Source: Primulina eburnea (Eukaryota; Streptophyta; Magnoliopsida; Lamiales; Gesneriaceae). From it: 64,000 nucleotides of DNA. Shown piece after piece: positions 1 through 12,459 of the stretch (within the stretch, counting starts at the first letter, position 1; each line of letters starts with the position of its first letter). The notes beneath the pieces are model-generated. The model was not told where the DNA came from. It saw only the letters and a program-made list of their open reading frames with translations, and did not search any database. Made by a program: the position numbers and the translations under genes. The stretch lies in NCBI RefSeq assembly GCF_022965805.1, contig NC_133115.1, positions 32,541,321 to 32,605,320 of the forward strand, in the 5' to 3' direction.

Positions 1-441
1 TTTTGGTTGTTATCATAACAGATGTATAATTAGATTAGTTTTCTACATAATGCAGCGTTATCATCTGTTTTTTTTCCGACATTTGCTTAATGTGTAGTTT
101 ATATGATGGTTTCCTTTTTCACCTCAGGACTATGAAGTGGAAACTTTGCTTTGCTTTCAGTTCAGAATGCTGCACACAGGTTAGGATAGGAGACACCAGC
201 ATGATTTGTGACATTGAAGATTCATTTATGTATCGACATGGACAAATCTAACCATATCCGAATTGAAAACTATTTGATGAAGAAACATTCTATTACATAT
301 TAATGTAATTTTTTATACGCTACATGTTTTTTGTTATAAAAAGTCATTATATGAAAACTTCTCTAGTATTCTGAAAAATTCATTTTTCCTTGTGTACGGT
401 TATTGTAAGTTCTTCCCACTTGAGCTAAAGATGAATCTGTA
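1..441. other. 3' flank of peroxidase gene, copy 1
   Basis: This is AT-rich sequence downstream of the minus-strand peroxidase stop codon, so it should hold its 3' UTR and terminator region. The same stretch is at 13,512-13,962 and 26,877-27,316. I see no other gene in it. Confidence 0.6.
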
Positions 442-2235
442 CTACTTAATGTCGGGATTATTGTTGTTTGTGAGGCGACAGTTTTTGCGAATTTCCCCTT
501 GCTTCCCTGTCAATACTCCTAGTCCACCCATCCTGCTTATTGACAAAGTAAATTCCCTCCGAAAACTTTCAAACTTCTCTGCATACTCGAGGACTAGTTG
601 TGATGTGTTGTAATTGAACAATAGCTGCTGGTCAACTCCAAGAACTGAATCATATGACAGTACATTAGAGTAGTAGGTATTGGTGAAAGAATATGCATCC
701 CCATTTTTGTCTGTCAAAAAGATAGTTGGGTCCTTATCACTCTTCTTCTTCGACGACGGCGATGATGAAGATGATGGGCATAGTTGTCTAAGTTTTTCTA
801 ACAATAACCTGCTCATGGTGGGATCTGCTTTTTGGGTTTTGTTATAGTCGTATAGGCGATCATGAATGTCTTCGCAATGTGTTTTCCCCAGTGTATGCGC
901 CCCTGGAGGTAGAACATAAATAGAAGATGGCTTAATGTTCTTTGAAACATAGGACGAAGTTTTTCTGAGGGGAACTGTTGAGAAGAATATCAATTTACCT
1001 AAAAGCGTAGCGTAATCCTGTGCATCCAAACCTTTCGATTTGAAGTATGCATAACCTTCTTCCCATGAGACAGAGGGTGATGGAAGATCCACCCATGCTG
1101 CCTTTGATTCTAAGCCATCCCTTCTTCCCAAGAACACTGGATATGATGGTGCACCTGCCTGTACTTGTATTTTCACAAATAAGACTAGTAGTACGAATCA
1201 TTTTCATTTCAACTCATCAAAAATCAAAATAATTCTATTCCCGTCAAGTTTTTCCTTCCTCTTGAATTTATGTACAAACCATCCGTTGCCACCAGCAGAG
1301 GGCTGAATGGAAGCAGGAAGTTCGCCCACTGAATGGAAAATGTAATAATTTAAATTTTGCAAAGAGATATAAGTTTTGCACCACTGAAGTACATTAGCTC
1401 GCAGCCTGCTTTATGACGTAATACTAATAGTGAAATGGGTCTCATGGCTGGGTTTAGCTCGTTTAAGTTTTATATTTATTATCGTATATTTTTCAACGAT
1501 AGAAAATTTGATAAAATCGAAAATTACTCGGCGAGTATAACAACTCAAGTAAATATTTCTATTTTTCAAAGTACCTACAAGTCCTTAGAAGGGATCAAGG
1601 GATCCATTTTCACAACTCTACGGTCTAATCTATGCTATATCTGGTACTCTCCTCGTTATAATTTCACTATCGAGTAAAATTACAGTGTTAACAGATTAAT
1701 TACCAGATGAACTGCGTCTCGAACCGAAAGCACAAGAATATCAGTACACGAGACAGCCTCAGGACACCGGGCCTCAACCACTTTCTTGATCTTGTCGATC
1801 AGTATGAATCCATCCAGCCTTGAATTTTTTGTAGCATTTTTCTCTGTTCGAGGCCCATCTAGTAATATGGATCCATCACACCCCTAAATACCCAATCTGT
1901 CAATTTTCGAGTGAATACATACATACATACATACATTTATATATGTACATTCAAGAAATATGTGACAAACTTACATTAACCATGCAATCTGCATAGAGTA
2001 ACTTGAGCAACTTGGCAGTGATACTTTTATCTTTATCCCACCATAACTCCACTTGATGCTTCACAAATGCCTCGACATTGGCACAAGTCTTGAGCTTCTT
2101 GTAAAAATGGCGTTTCAATGGCTTGTCCTCCGGTGGTAGAGTTACCGCTGCATGAACACGGCTGACGTACAAGCTCAGCCCTACTCCCACCACCATGCAA
2201 ATTACTGTCACAAAATTATATCCTCTCCTCTCCAT
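442..2235 (-). CDS. Class III peroxidase-like protein lacking distal His and Arg, copy 1
   Basis: Four exons, read from the minus strand: 2235-1975, 1883-1704, 1158-999 and 902-442. All junctions are GT-AG, in phase, giving 353 residues, normal for a secreted heme peroxidase of plants (family GH7.III in older schemes, PF00141). Residues 1-30 form a signal peptide. The proximal heme ligand motif GAHTLGKTHC is present (His203), as are VSCTDIL, GAPSYPVFLGRRDG and the C-terminal GVLTGKQGEIRKNC. The distal motif, normally R-x-x-F-H-D-C, reads KLLYADCMVN here: Lys78 replaces Arg and Ala82 replaces the acid-base His. As I recall, Arabidopsis At5g24070 (PER61) has a similarly altered site, so this is probably a subfamily trait, not a fresh loss. 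The 96-nt third intron (903-998) has no stop and keeps frame, so a naive ORF runs through it. Ordinary peroxidase turnover is unlikely; the true role is unknown. Confidence 0.9.
1908..1938. repeat. (CATA)n microsatellite in peroxidase intron 1
   Basis: A short run of catacatacatacata lies in the first intron of the peroxidase gene, between exon 2 and exon 1. It is also in copies 2 and 3. Confidence 0.8.
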
Positions 2236-2309
2236 GATTGATCAACAACTTAGCTATTCTATCATTCAAAGGAAATGAATTTCATTACATATCTATAGCT
2301 ATGTCTCTT

Positions 2310-2313
<4 letters not shown>

Positions 2314-2367
<54 letters not shown>
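2314..2367. repeat. (TA)n microsatellite, copy 1
   Basis: An uninterrupted TA run starts about 80 bp upstream of the peroxidase start codon. The matching run is longer in copy 3 (29,180-29,259) and broken up in copy 2 (15,820-15,868). The length differences fit slippage, and in copy 2 also sequencing noise. Confidence 0.95.
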
Positions 2368-2369
<2 letters not shown>

Positions 2370-2633
2370 GGCAACCTGGAAATGTTATTATACTTGAAGA
2401 ATAATATTTCGTATATAAAGTAGTAAACAAGCAAGTTTAATTTATCATGTCAATGATGAAATTAAGAGTCAAAATTATAAGAATTTGGTAAAATTTAAAA
2501 TGATGATTGAATTTAACTACTTACCATGAACACGGCTCTCATTTAATTTGATAATGCGAATTAAGGGAGCTAGGAATATATAACAAATAAATTCAAGCAT
2601 AAAAACCCCAAAACAATTTTCAAATGACAAAAA

Positions 2634-2798
2634 CTTGTGTGAGACGGTCTCACGAGTCGTATTTTATGAGACATATCTTTTATTTGTGTCATCAATGAAA
2701 AAATGTTACTTTTTATGCTAAGAGTATTACTTTTTATTGTGAATATCGGTAGGGTTGACCCGTCTCACAGATAAATATTCGTGAGACCATCTCACAAG
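2634..2798. mobile_element. MITE-like element A with GTGAGACGGTCTCAC ends, copy 1
   Basis: The left end CTTGTGTGAGACGGTCTCAC is nearly the reverse complement of the right end GTGAGACCATCTCACAAG, enclosing 165 bp with no coding content. A second, diverged member lies at 3,940-4,084. Copies 2 and 3 carry this one at 16,123-16,280 and 29,526-29,690, so it predates the duplication. I could not define a clean target duplication, so the superfamily is not assigned. Confidence 0.7.
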
Positions 2799-3939
2799 AG
2801 ACTTACTCTTTTCAAATATGATATATCAGAAAATATGTTCTAATTTTTTTTCTTTAGAAATAATATAGTTCCCAATCGTGTATATTTCCATGTTCATGAT
2901 ATATGAATGCGTTCATGAGCAGCAATGGGTAGATTTCAGGTCCCTTCTTCGAAGAAATTCAACCATACTTCAAGTACATCACACTCTTCCACATGATTCA
3001 CTAGCTGTCAGTTTAATTTACTCTTTTTTTTTAAATGAAGGTAATGATAATTGTTTTAATTCTTATCATTATTTTATGTCGATTTAAAAATTATCATCAT
3101 TAAGTTTTTCTTCATCATTTAAATTTATGTTTTTGCAAATTTGTGTATGTTATCAAATTTCAAAATTAAACTATTTTTGTTTTTGTTTTTTTTTTTTGAA
3201 ATTTTTGTCCAATTTTCGACGTGGCATTAGTAGTGTGACTCCATAGTAGAGTTGATTGACAGCAACCAATATGACACTCACATGTACAACGTCATATCAA
3301 TTTTCGCGATGAAAAATGATTAAAATTTCAAAAAATTGAAATATACGTGACTAAATCTTAATTTTCACAATATAAATGATTGAAATTATAAAAAGACAAA
3401 CTTACAATTTTTTTTAAAGTTATAAGAAAAGAAAGAATACCGACTTATGAAAACGTTACACAAATTTGATTCCAGTCATGCATGTATTACGGAAGTTTGG
3501 AATGCACGTGATTGTTAAATAATTGTTACTTTATGGATCATGTAACTTTAAATTGCATGCTATATTTCCTTAAACCAAGCCAAAAGCTTCCGAACAAGTT
3601 GTCAAGTAGCATTATTTAATTAGTATGATTCTAAATATGATAGTTTGCCATTCTTGATTTATTGAAAACTGATCCATTAATTACTGAAAATAGTACAATT
3701 CATGAATATATATTTTCTTAAAAATGGAAAACGAAAGCAGATTGGTACATGAACCATCGGGTGGTTAAAATTAAATTGATACATAAATTATCGATAATTA
3801 TCAAATTTGTATATTGGCAGCAGAACTCTCCAATTCGATAAAGTCCAGTCTTATGTGCTTAGTCTCGTTCTCATGAAATGCATTTTGATTGGTCTTGACT
3901 TCTGGTTCGTCGTGTTCATGTATTGTGTTGGGACAAAAA

Positions 3940-4084
3940 CTTGTGTGAGACGGTCTCACGGGTCGTATTTGTGAGACGGGTCTCTTATTTGGGTTACCCA
4001 TGAAAAAGTATTATTTTTTATTGTGAATATGGGTAGGGTTCACCCGTCTCACAGATTATGATCCGTGAGATGGTCTCACATAAG
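3940..4084. mobile_element. MITE-like element B, copy 1
   Basis: Same family as element A, sharing the terminal GTGAGACGGTCTCAC palindrome and an internal ttattgtgaatatgggtagggtt-like block. It is also in copy 2 (17,405-17,540). Copy 3 lacks it along with about 380 bp of flank: the two sides join at an attttgatt repeat, which looks like a microhomology deletion in copy 3. Confidence 0.7.
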
Positions 4085-4119
4085 ACTCACTCGTGTATTG
4101 GACCTGAAAATATTTAACA

Positions 4120-5260
4120 TTTTAGATTTTTCTTTATCCATACATGTCCAGATACAATTGAGTATTATGTCATGAAAGTTACAATCATTATTGCTAAAAA
4201 CTAAGTCAATTTTATCATCAACTTGTTTTTGCACTTCACACATTTTTTCAAGAAAAACAGAACAAGTTTGATCAAATTTTGATTTTCATTCAATGTTGCT
4301 TGGAACATGTTTCGCGCGTCTAGCAGACTTAGTTTCACCCTAAGACTGTCGTCAAGTTTTTTTTGCTGCATGCAGCTGGAGTTACTCGACTTATCTATTA
4401 GATTTTTTTTACTGTATTTACTTCCTCGAATGACTGTGAAAGTCTTTTATACTCATCTATCATGTCATGGAATGCATTGATGAAATTCTCTCGTGTAAAT
4501 TTATTTGAGCTAAAATCAAATACTTCATCTTCTGCAATATCCACCTTCGCCTCATTAGCCATCAGACAGTGGACTAGCTCTTCATTACTCTCACTAGATG
4601 AACTCTCTGAGCTAGATGGCTCTAAGTCTGAGTCCGCCCAATTCTTTTAGTTTTCACAGCAACAAACACTTTCTGACATTTCTTCTTCTTGCCATCTCTG
4701 GATCTCCCCTCTTCGAAGGACTTCTTCGTATCTTTCTTTGCCATTTTACAAGTAGCAATAAAATGGTTTTTCTTACCACAATTAAAGAAGACTTGATTGT
4801 CATTAGCTTGAATTTTTTTTATGATTTAAGTAATTGAATTTAGATTTGATTATTTCTCATAAATTAGTCAAATTTCTTGGTCTCATTGCTTGATAAACAT
4901 AAATATAGCATCATGCTTATCTGTTCCCCAGACTTGTGGCGGAACTTCTCTTCTTCAATGGTTAAGACAACAGCTAGCAGTGGCAACCAGGCTGTTGGTT
5001 GGGGAGTGGATGGATCTTCCTCAATCTTGATACTTAGCTCAAAGTCATAACTTAAATCAGCAAATATATCATACAACTCGAACTTATTGAGATCTTAATA
5101 CTCCCTCTAACCACGGTCTTTACATCACATTTCCTGAGTAAAACTCCCATTATCTTCTAATCAAGTTAACGGTAAGTATATTCAAGCCAAGAGCGTCAAG
5201 TTTAGTAACAATGCTACTAAAATTTGTTATCAAATTTGTTTAATGTTTAGTATGACATAC
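4120..5260 (-). pseudogene. Decayed Copia-type gag relic, copy 1
   Basis: On the minus strand, broken frames read like a plant Copia gag (UBN2 type). There is a degenerate zinc knuckle, NCGKKNHFIATC with its first Cys lost, near 4,780-4,740. It is followed by a Lys/Arg-rich stretch and an acidic serine-rich stretch (SSSESNEELVHCLMANEA), then a fragment matching the region downstream of gag in this class. Stops and frameshifts occur throughout. There is no LTR, protease or polymerase nearby. Copy 1 has lost about 290 bp that copy 3 keeps (about 31,726-32,011), and that stretch reads as more gag. Confidence 0.65.
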
Positions 5261-6089
5261 CACTTGTTATTGTCTTAAGCAGAAAGATGTGTGCATATAT
5301 ATGTATTTTTCAATAATCATAATTTTATTTAGAAAATATAGAGATCTTGTTAAATGAACTCATTTGAATATATATTTCAATAGTCAACAAAAACTTACTC
5401 TGCTACCGCTTGATATGATTAAATATGTGTTTAGAGAGGAGGTGAATAAACACTTTAAATTTTTCTCCGAAACTTGAGATGTATTCGAGGTAGCATCAAA
5501 ATTGGTTAATTATTAAAACTTTTTTTTCTCGACAAGCTAGATACAACTGGACACTTGAAAAGTCTTTTTCAAAGTGCAAAAATGTCTGATTGGATTCGTG
5601 AATGATTATATTCGCTTAACTTAAAAAAAAAAAAAACAAGTCGAGCTGGTAAAAAATTGCAAAAGTAAATGGCATAAATATGTTTACGGATAAGTTGTAT
5701 ATTTGATCCAATATATTTGGCTTTTTGTGATTTTAGTCACTTATATCGTCAGATTTCATTCTTACTCAATTATCTTTAAAATCGTTAAAAAAAAAACGAA
5801 CATGCATAATCAACCATACATTTTTCCGTAATTTTTTAATCCAAAAAGCAAAATTTATGATGGCCCTTTGTTTGTAATACACTACATATATACATTATAT
5901 TATATAATTAAATGTACGAGGATGAAGATTTATTTATAAAAACTATATATAAAAAAAGAACATATATTACAAAAGAGCCATGGCCCATATATTACGACCC
6001 TCTTACCTACCTTGGACCAACAAAAGTTCAATAGACACTTTGAACGAACATGGACCAATTTCCTTATATTATATGTTGTATTCACACCG

Positions 6090-6091
<2 letters not shown>

Positions 6092-6146
<55 letters not shown>
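6092..6146. repeat. (TA)n microsatellite flanking the inverted segment, copy 1
   Basis: TA run directly before the segment at 6,154-6,212 whose counterpart is inverted in copy 3. A shorter TA run follows at about 6,233-6,249. Confidence 0.95.
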
Positions 6147-6151
<5 letters not shown>

Positions 6152-7130
6152 TTTAATTTGTGTATAAAACCACCGTAAAGTTTAATTTACTATATTGACA
6201 AAAATATTTTGCATAAAATTTTAATATTGATTATATATATATATATATAGTCGAAGATTTAATAAAGCAAATTCGGATAAAATATCCATGCTTTGCTTTA
6301 AATAAAGTCAGCTTTTCTACACGAAAATAAATAACTCTTTGTAACCTAAACTTGACCAGAATTATAGTATTTATTTTCCAAATCCAAATTTCTATTTTTG
6401 ACGTAATCTCTTACATATCAAGGATAATTTATTAAACTAATACAACAATATATGATTAAGAATATATTTATTTTAATATTTATCTCCATTACTTTTCTTC
6501 ACTTATTTTTTTTAACTTCACGTGCGATTAATATAATTTATTAATTTATATTTTGCCTTATCCAACTAATTTTTTAATATATTGACCTCCACAACTATTT
6601 GGCCACGTTGTTCTTTCGAAAATTATATCAGAAAATTTAATTTACCTTAATTATGTTATACTAATTTTTTCCCTAAATGATTTTTATTTTCATGGAAAGT
6701 TCTAAGTGTTTTGACTTCAAGTTTTTCCCAAAGAGACGTATGGACTGATCAAATAATAGAAGGCTGCACCAATTTGAATGTTATGACATTCTAGAATACC
6801 TTTTATGAATCCTACATGACTTTTCTGCGCACCTGCATGCATCTTAAATATCGCGAGACAATTCATTCATTCAAATTTCCATTTTCTTGCACTAGATATC
6901 TATCCATAAAATCGAAGGAACTCGAATATATATTTGTTTCTTTTTAAAAAAATCATCATCCAAGTTTTAATCAATTCGCTACATAAAAAAGAATCAATTT
7001 GCTCCGATTACGCTTTATAGTAATTCTGTAAAGCTTCCGCATAATCTACTGCCAAGTGATCAGATAAGTTAAGTTTTAATCCGAGGCTGGATCAAAAACA
7101 TAAGCTTGGCCTGTGGAATTCACTTTTCTG

Positions 7131-7598
7131 GTAAGTTTTTTCTGCAATTTCTGGGGGCGGGTTGTTCATATATCAGTACTGTTTGCATGTATGATGTTTC
7201 CTTGTGGAATGAAATGTCATTCTATTATTATTTTGGTTTTTGCAAATAATTAACGTGTTCTCAGACAAGCATGCATGGATTGAGCCATTCATGTCTGCAT
7301 GCAATTTTGTACGTCGTGAGCGTGTAATTGTCTTTTTAAAATGTTTATGCATTACTCACCTACTATGCGCTTATGCATGTTCATTAGTTTGGACTGGAAA
7401 AGTGAATTGAAACTAGCTTGGGTATTAGGTGCAGATTAGGGGTGTAAATGAGTCGAGCTTAAATTAGTTTTATAAATTCTTACAAGATCGAATTCGTGCT
7501 TGGTCTGCTTCATTTGTTCTGTTCTTACAACAGTCAAAATCTTGAAGGCTAGAAGGCAAATCCAATATATAGTAACTTGTAATATACTGCTTTGACAG
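7131..7598 (+). other. Probable 5' UTR intron of the membrane-protein gene, copy 1
   Basis: A donor TTTTCTG/GTAAGT at 7,131 and an acceptor TTTGACAG at 7,598 bracket 468 bp, ten bases before the start codon. Both splice sites are kept in copy 3. The leader exon upstream has no marked start. This is inferred from splice motifs only. Confidence 0.5.
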
Positions 7599-7607
7599 GT
7601 TGAAGCA

Positions 7608-10600
7608 ATGAGGCCGATTCAGGACCAAGGAATGGTGAAGCAAATATTTCTTTGTGCCATGTTAATGGCCTCAAACATGTTATCAGAAATTGAAGCAACT
7701 AGTTCTGTGTCAGGTATTACATGAAACAAGCAAAAATTTGACATGAATTCAAATAGCAGCCCATATAATTAATTTGATGGCTTTTTCAACATTTGCAGGA
7801 CGATATTTAGCAGAAACAGGTGGCTCGGAGTCTAGTGAACAGCCATATGATCATAACACTGTGAGAGCAGATCCATTGGACCATTTGAGGAAATACAGAG
7901 GCGGATACGATATATCAAACAAGCATTATTGGAGTGTATGTATTTGTTTTAGAAGCAATAAAATGGTTTTCAGACTTTTGTTTTAGAAATTATGCATCAG
8001 TTTGATAATACTAATAAGAACCCTTACTACATATGTGTTTACTATCTGCTACAGTCTACAGCTTTTACGGGTATTTATGGCTATGCAATTGCGGCGCTGT
8101 TGATCCTATGCGGTGTCGGATATGGAGCCTTTCTTCTTGCAAGAGCTACTTGCTGTAAGAGCAACAGAAAGCTCAAGAAGAGATCAGCTTGTCAAAACAC
8201 GTGTTATCTTGTGCCTCTACTCTGGGCAGTATTATTCACAATTCTTGCAATGTAAGTCATTCTCCACTGTCTTCATTCTAACACACTAGCTAAAAATCCT
8301 AGGAACACATGGCAGACAAAAAAGAAAGCTGACATAGAATTGGACAAAAATGCTTATTTTGCCTCTGATATTAATGGTCTGTTTTTGGCCGGGGTTCGAT
8401 TCATGCATTGTTCTTAAGAAACAGTGATATAAAGTGGTTCAGTTCTTGAATCCACTTATTACACCTGTGTTGAGAAGTAATAATTGCTCGAACCGGCCAA
8501 AATGTAGTGTTTGAACTGTACTGTTTACCAAAAAAAATTATAAAAGCTAGGTCCTACGACCTCTCCGTTTCTTCAGAGAGCTCTCAATTGTGATCACTGA
8601 CTTGATAAAATGAGAAGAGAAAGTGCATAAGAAAGATTACATTACAAAACATGCTACAGCCAAACATAGAATTAAGCATTTTTCACATGCAAAATGGATT
8701 GAGAAAAACAGCCCATTCAAATGTTTGTAATTTGTAAATGACTAATTTTCAGAACTGGAAGCGGCCTAGTTCTTGGAGGCAATGCCAAGTTCCATTCAAG
8801 AGCGAAGACAATAATTGACATCATCATCGATACAGCAGATGATGCTTCGCACACGATATACAATACGACTGGAGCTATGAAAGAAATGACCCTTAGTTTA
8901 GGAAAAGTTAATGGAAGTCGCCAGGCCACGAGCTTGTTAACTTCGACATCCAGAAGGCTCGATTCTCAGGCTGCTGATATAGAAAGACAAGCTTCCAAGC
9001 ATAGACGAGACATCGATAAGGGCATAAAGATAGCGTAATGCCTCGATCTCTATTCATATTATATATGTTTGGCGCAAGCATTTCAGTGCAGATGAATATT
9101 ATCGTTTCTTTCTGATAATTGTAGGTACATATTAACAACGGTAGCCATTTCAGTGTCTTTAGTCACTGTAATTGCTCTACTAGGTAAGTACGAGACTCAG
9201 CAAAGTAACTAAGAATTTGCTCCACATTGCATTTTACTCAGGTTCACTTGTTAAGAAAGGAATCACATTGATTATAGCTGTCAAAATCACGACATATCTA
9301 CCAAAATTTGGACATTCATATTCTTCACATAAATTCAAGAATCACACTTCTTTCTTTTAACTTCTCGAATTCGATTGATCATATGCAGTCTCAGGCATCC
9401 TAAAATTTCGAAGAACATTTAACACGTAAGTACCGCCCACCATCCATTCACTACCTAGTATCTTGACACAATTATTACGCAAAATCACCTATTTTTCACA
9501 GAGATTCTCATATATTATTTTTATACCTATTGAATGCAGGCTAATTATACTTTGCTGGTTTTTCACTGTCCTGTGCTGGTTGTTCTTCGGGATTTATCTC
9601 TTCTTGAAAAAGTACGAACCGAAATAATTATATAATCAGTTGAAACATCGACAAAGTGGGTTAGTACTTAAAAGCATTTACTCTGTTTATGTAGCTTTGC
9701 CGGCGACACGTGTACCGCGCTAGAAAGCTTTCAGAAAGATCCATACAACAACAGCCTGAGCTCCATTGTACCATGTGATGAACTGCTTTCTGCAAAACCA
9801 GTGCTAAGTGATGTTAGTGCAGGGATATACAACTTAGTGAAGGAGGTATAAAACACTTTAAAAATCACATATTCGAAAGGAAAATGCATAAAACTTGCAG
9901 TCTCCTGATTTATTTAACGTGCATGATTCATGATGCAGGTGAACAAGAACTTATCCACTGATTATGGGAATATTGTCCAGATTTGCAATCCTTTCTCGCC
10001 GCCACCTAATTATGAATATCAGCCATGGAGTTGCCCGGCTAATTCAATCAGAATTGGAGACATATCGCAGGTGAGCAGAATATAAAAATCATCACTAACT
10101 CAAGAGTTTGGTTAAGTTGATACAACTGGTATAAGAGAAGCTATCTAGTATAGTGGAAATCATTGAATGCATGCAATGAATTCTTTTTAATAGGTATCGG
10201 AGTAATTTCTTCGGTGCAGCATATATCTGAATTTCAAGATTCGGACCACCTTTTTTTATTTGGATTTTATATGAAATATTTGATCATCACACTTATTTTT
10301 TCCATTAGATAAATTACATGATACGATCCCCTGTTTCATGCTGAAGAGGCCAAAATCCCTTGAGCTTCTGTATTTTTAAATTTGTGGCTAGAATCTTAAT
10401 CCATTCGACAATTTTTGTGTGCGTTGGATATGCTTCTTGTGTGCCTCTACATGGAAATTATCCTGAAATCAAAGTTCTTGAAGTAAAAATTGTGTAGGCA
10501 TATAAGGAACACATGTGACATAAAAAAGAATCCTCACTTTAGCTGGATTCAAACACAGTTTTCTGGTTTTTTTGCTCAACCACTTTTCAAAAAGGATTTC

Positions 10601-11188
10601 ACATATTCGATATAGCAAATTAGCTGCATATGCAATTCACTCCCTCCCAATCTAGTTTCGATCCTAGCTAAGTACGTGCTTCTTCATATACGACACCATG
10701 CACGTTAGGATGCTAGTAAACCATCAAGACTATTGTAGTAATTGTACTACATTGCATGCATCGTGATTACTCTGTGTTTTTTGAAATTGAAGGTGTTGAG
10801 AACGCTGGCTTGTCCTGATTCCAATGGTGAAACATGCAAAGGAGGGATCTTGGTACCTGCTAATTACTTCTATACCGTGGAGGCTTACTCCACTTCTATA
10901 CAAAAGTTACTCGATGTTTACCCCGGTATGGAAAGCCTAGTAGAGTGCCAGACAGTCAAGGATGCGTTCGCGAAAATCCTCCGCCAACACTGTCATCCAT
11001 TGAAGAGATATGTGCGAATGGTGTGGGTGTCATCGTTGTTTCTATCAGTTGTAATGGTGGTGTTGATTCTCGTATGGATCATCGGATCACATCACGATGA
11101 CCGCAACCTTCATTCGTTGAAGGGTGTGAAACCCCATGATCACAAGGAGGATGTTATACTGGAATCCAACTCTTCATGGAAAGCATAA
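7608..11188 (+). CDS. Five-pass membrane protein of the At2g12400/At2g25270 family, copy 1
   Basis: Ten coding exons: 7608-7713, 7799-7935, 8055-8251, 8753-9034, 9125-9183, 9389-9425, 9540-9611, 9695-9845, 9939-10070 and 10793-11188. All have GT-AG borders and matching phases, giving 522 residues. Residues 1-30 look like a signal peptide. The family block YRGGYDISNKHYW precedes membrane span 1 (about 85-109). Further spans lie near 132-152, 242-262, 274-294 and 467-489. Between spans 2 and 3 is a helical, charged 90-residue stretch. Between spans 4 and 5 a Cys-containing loop starts FAGDTCTALESFQ and carries YNNSLSSIVPC. The topology recalls Tweety/prominin-like proteins, and the Arabidopsis relatives are annotated only as transmembrane or plasma-membrane-fusion-like proteins, so function is unknown. 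Length is full for the family. Confidence 0.88.
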
Positions 11189-12318
11189 CAAACTACAGCA
11201 GGAAAAAGCTAGAGGGTGGCCGGCAAGGGCAGTCGCCCCCTTCATTTTTTCATAGATTTATGTATTTTTCCTTGTTACATATCTATTAAGGCATGTTTCA
11301 TCATCTCCAAAGTTCTTTCAACTTCAGATTTTTAATTGTTTCCTAGCTACACGAGGACCATACTCCGCCTCTTGGGAGAAATACACGATCCTTAGGACAA
11401 TATATCCAAGAGAATCGAAAAGACGTACGGGGCGAATAGATTTTTTTCTCCCCTAGCCTTTGCAACAACCCCTCGAATATGGGATACTATTTATTTTCTT
11501 TGTTTTTTTGTTTTTACTACAACACACGTGAGGAGAGGAGATTGAACCGAGGAGGGGAGCCAGCTAGTCTGGCAGAATGAGATCACTAAGCTACAAGCCC
11601 GGTCTTGTTTTCTTTGTTTCTTATCCAATGTGATTTCAAATTTTTTAGTTTGCTGTACATTTTTTTTGGTCATTTTTCATGTTGAGTTGACGACAACATG
11701 ATGTCACGTCCAATTTTATTGTGTGATTTTTTTCCCATTCTCCTAATCTCGAAGTTCTCTTTATCTCCCCAAGTGATTGTTTAATTTATCATCATGCTTA
11801 ATTTATATATTCGTACATATGACATTTAGTTGCATCGCCCATAATCTTTAGCAAAGTTCTACACGAGCAAGTAAAAATTATGCTATTTTTTCCACATTCT
11901 TCTTAGGTAGCTGATTTCATATGGGATCTTTTGATTTACTTCGAATTCAGACTGTCAATTGATAATATGGTATTAAAACATAACGAGATTAACTTTCTTG
12001 GTATAAACATGGACTCGCCCGCCTTTTAATCCATTTCCCACATTTGTCCATGATCATAGGCTCACAATTTATTAGTAATGTCACAATTATCATAATACTT
12101 ATATTTTTTACATTCTTTAATGGTTGGTAGATTCAGTTTTCTTTTATTTTGGTTGATAAATAGTTTTTTTTTAAATTATATTTTCAACTTCGAATTTTAA
12201 CTCTGCAAAATATCTAATCGGATGCACGTATTTCATGCTAGTTAATCGAGGCATTTTGTAATAGAGCCATGGGGTAGCATTTATAACAGAAATTGGAAAT
12301 GTGAAAGAGGAGGTCGTT
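11189..12318. other. 3' flank of membrane-protein gene up to the duplication junction, copy 1
   Basis: AT-rich sequence with no gene. Bases 11,712-12,000 match 40,594-40,870 in the flank of copy 3. Bases 12,000-12,285 are absent there. Bases 11,491-11,700 are replaced in copy 3 by the hAT and hairpin elements. Confidence 0.6.
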
Positions 12319-12420
12319 TTACTACTTTAACCCCAGATATTGGCAGTATTGGAGATGTTACCATTAGTTTTTCGTCTTTTCTTTCACTCACTCTGAGCTA
12401 AAAGTTGTATCCTTTTACAG

Positions 12421-12459
12421 CTAATCAGGAATGGTCCAGCGCCTCAGAATAACAGTTAA
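12421..12459 (+). pseudogene. Orphan last exon of the RabGAP gene at the copy 1/copy 2 junction
   Basis: After a CCTTTTACAG acceptor, 39 bp encode LIRNGPAPQNNS and a stop. It is identical to the last exon of the RabGAP gene at 25,771-25,809. Here the rest of the gene is missing upstream, because the sequence before about 12,319 is the flank of the membrane-protein gene. It marks where the repeated unit starts. Confidence 0.75.

Larger units (their letters stand above)
2236..7607. other. Shared 5' spacer between the divergent peroxidase and membrane-protein genes, copy 1
   Basis: The two genes are transcribed away from each other, so both promoters must lie in this 5.4-kb AT-rich spacer. It also holds two MITE-like repeats, a decayed Copia gag relic on the minus strand, two long (TA)n tracts and a likely non-coding first exon of the membrane-protein gene near 7,030-7,130. 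I see no further gene. The small open frames here are by-products of AT-rich sequence. Confidence 0.7.
1..12318. repeat. Copy 1 of the peroxidase/membrane-protein segmental repeat
   Basis: Bases 1 onward match copy 2 from about 13,512 and copy 3 from about 26,877, so the unit starts left of the window here. Copy 1 and copy 3 align almost base for base through both genes, with both sets of reading frames open. They part near 11,490/38,305 and match again from about 11,712/40,594. At about 12,318 the sequence switches, just after a tttt, from what is the right flank of copy 3 (near 40,893) to sequence that is the last intron of the RabGAP gene. That is the kind of junction a head-to-tail duplication would leave. 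Aligned by eye only. Confidence 0.9.
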
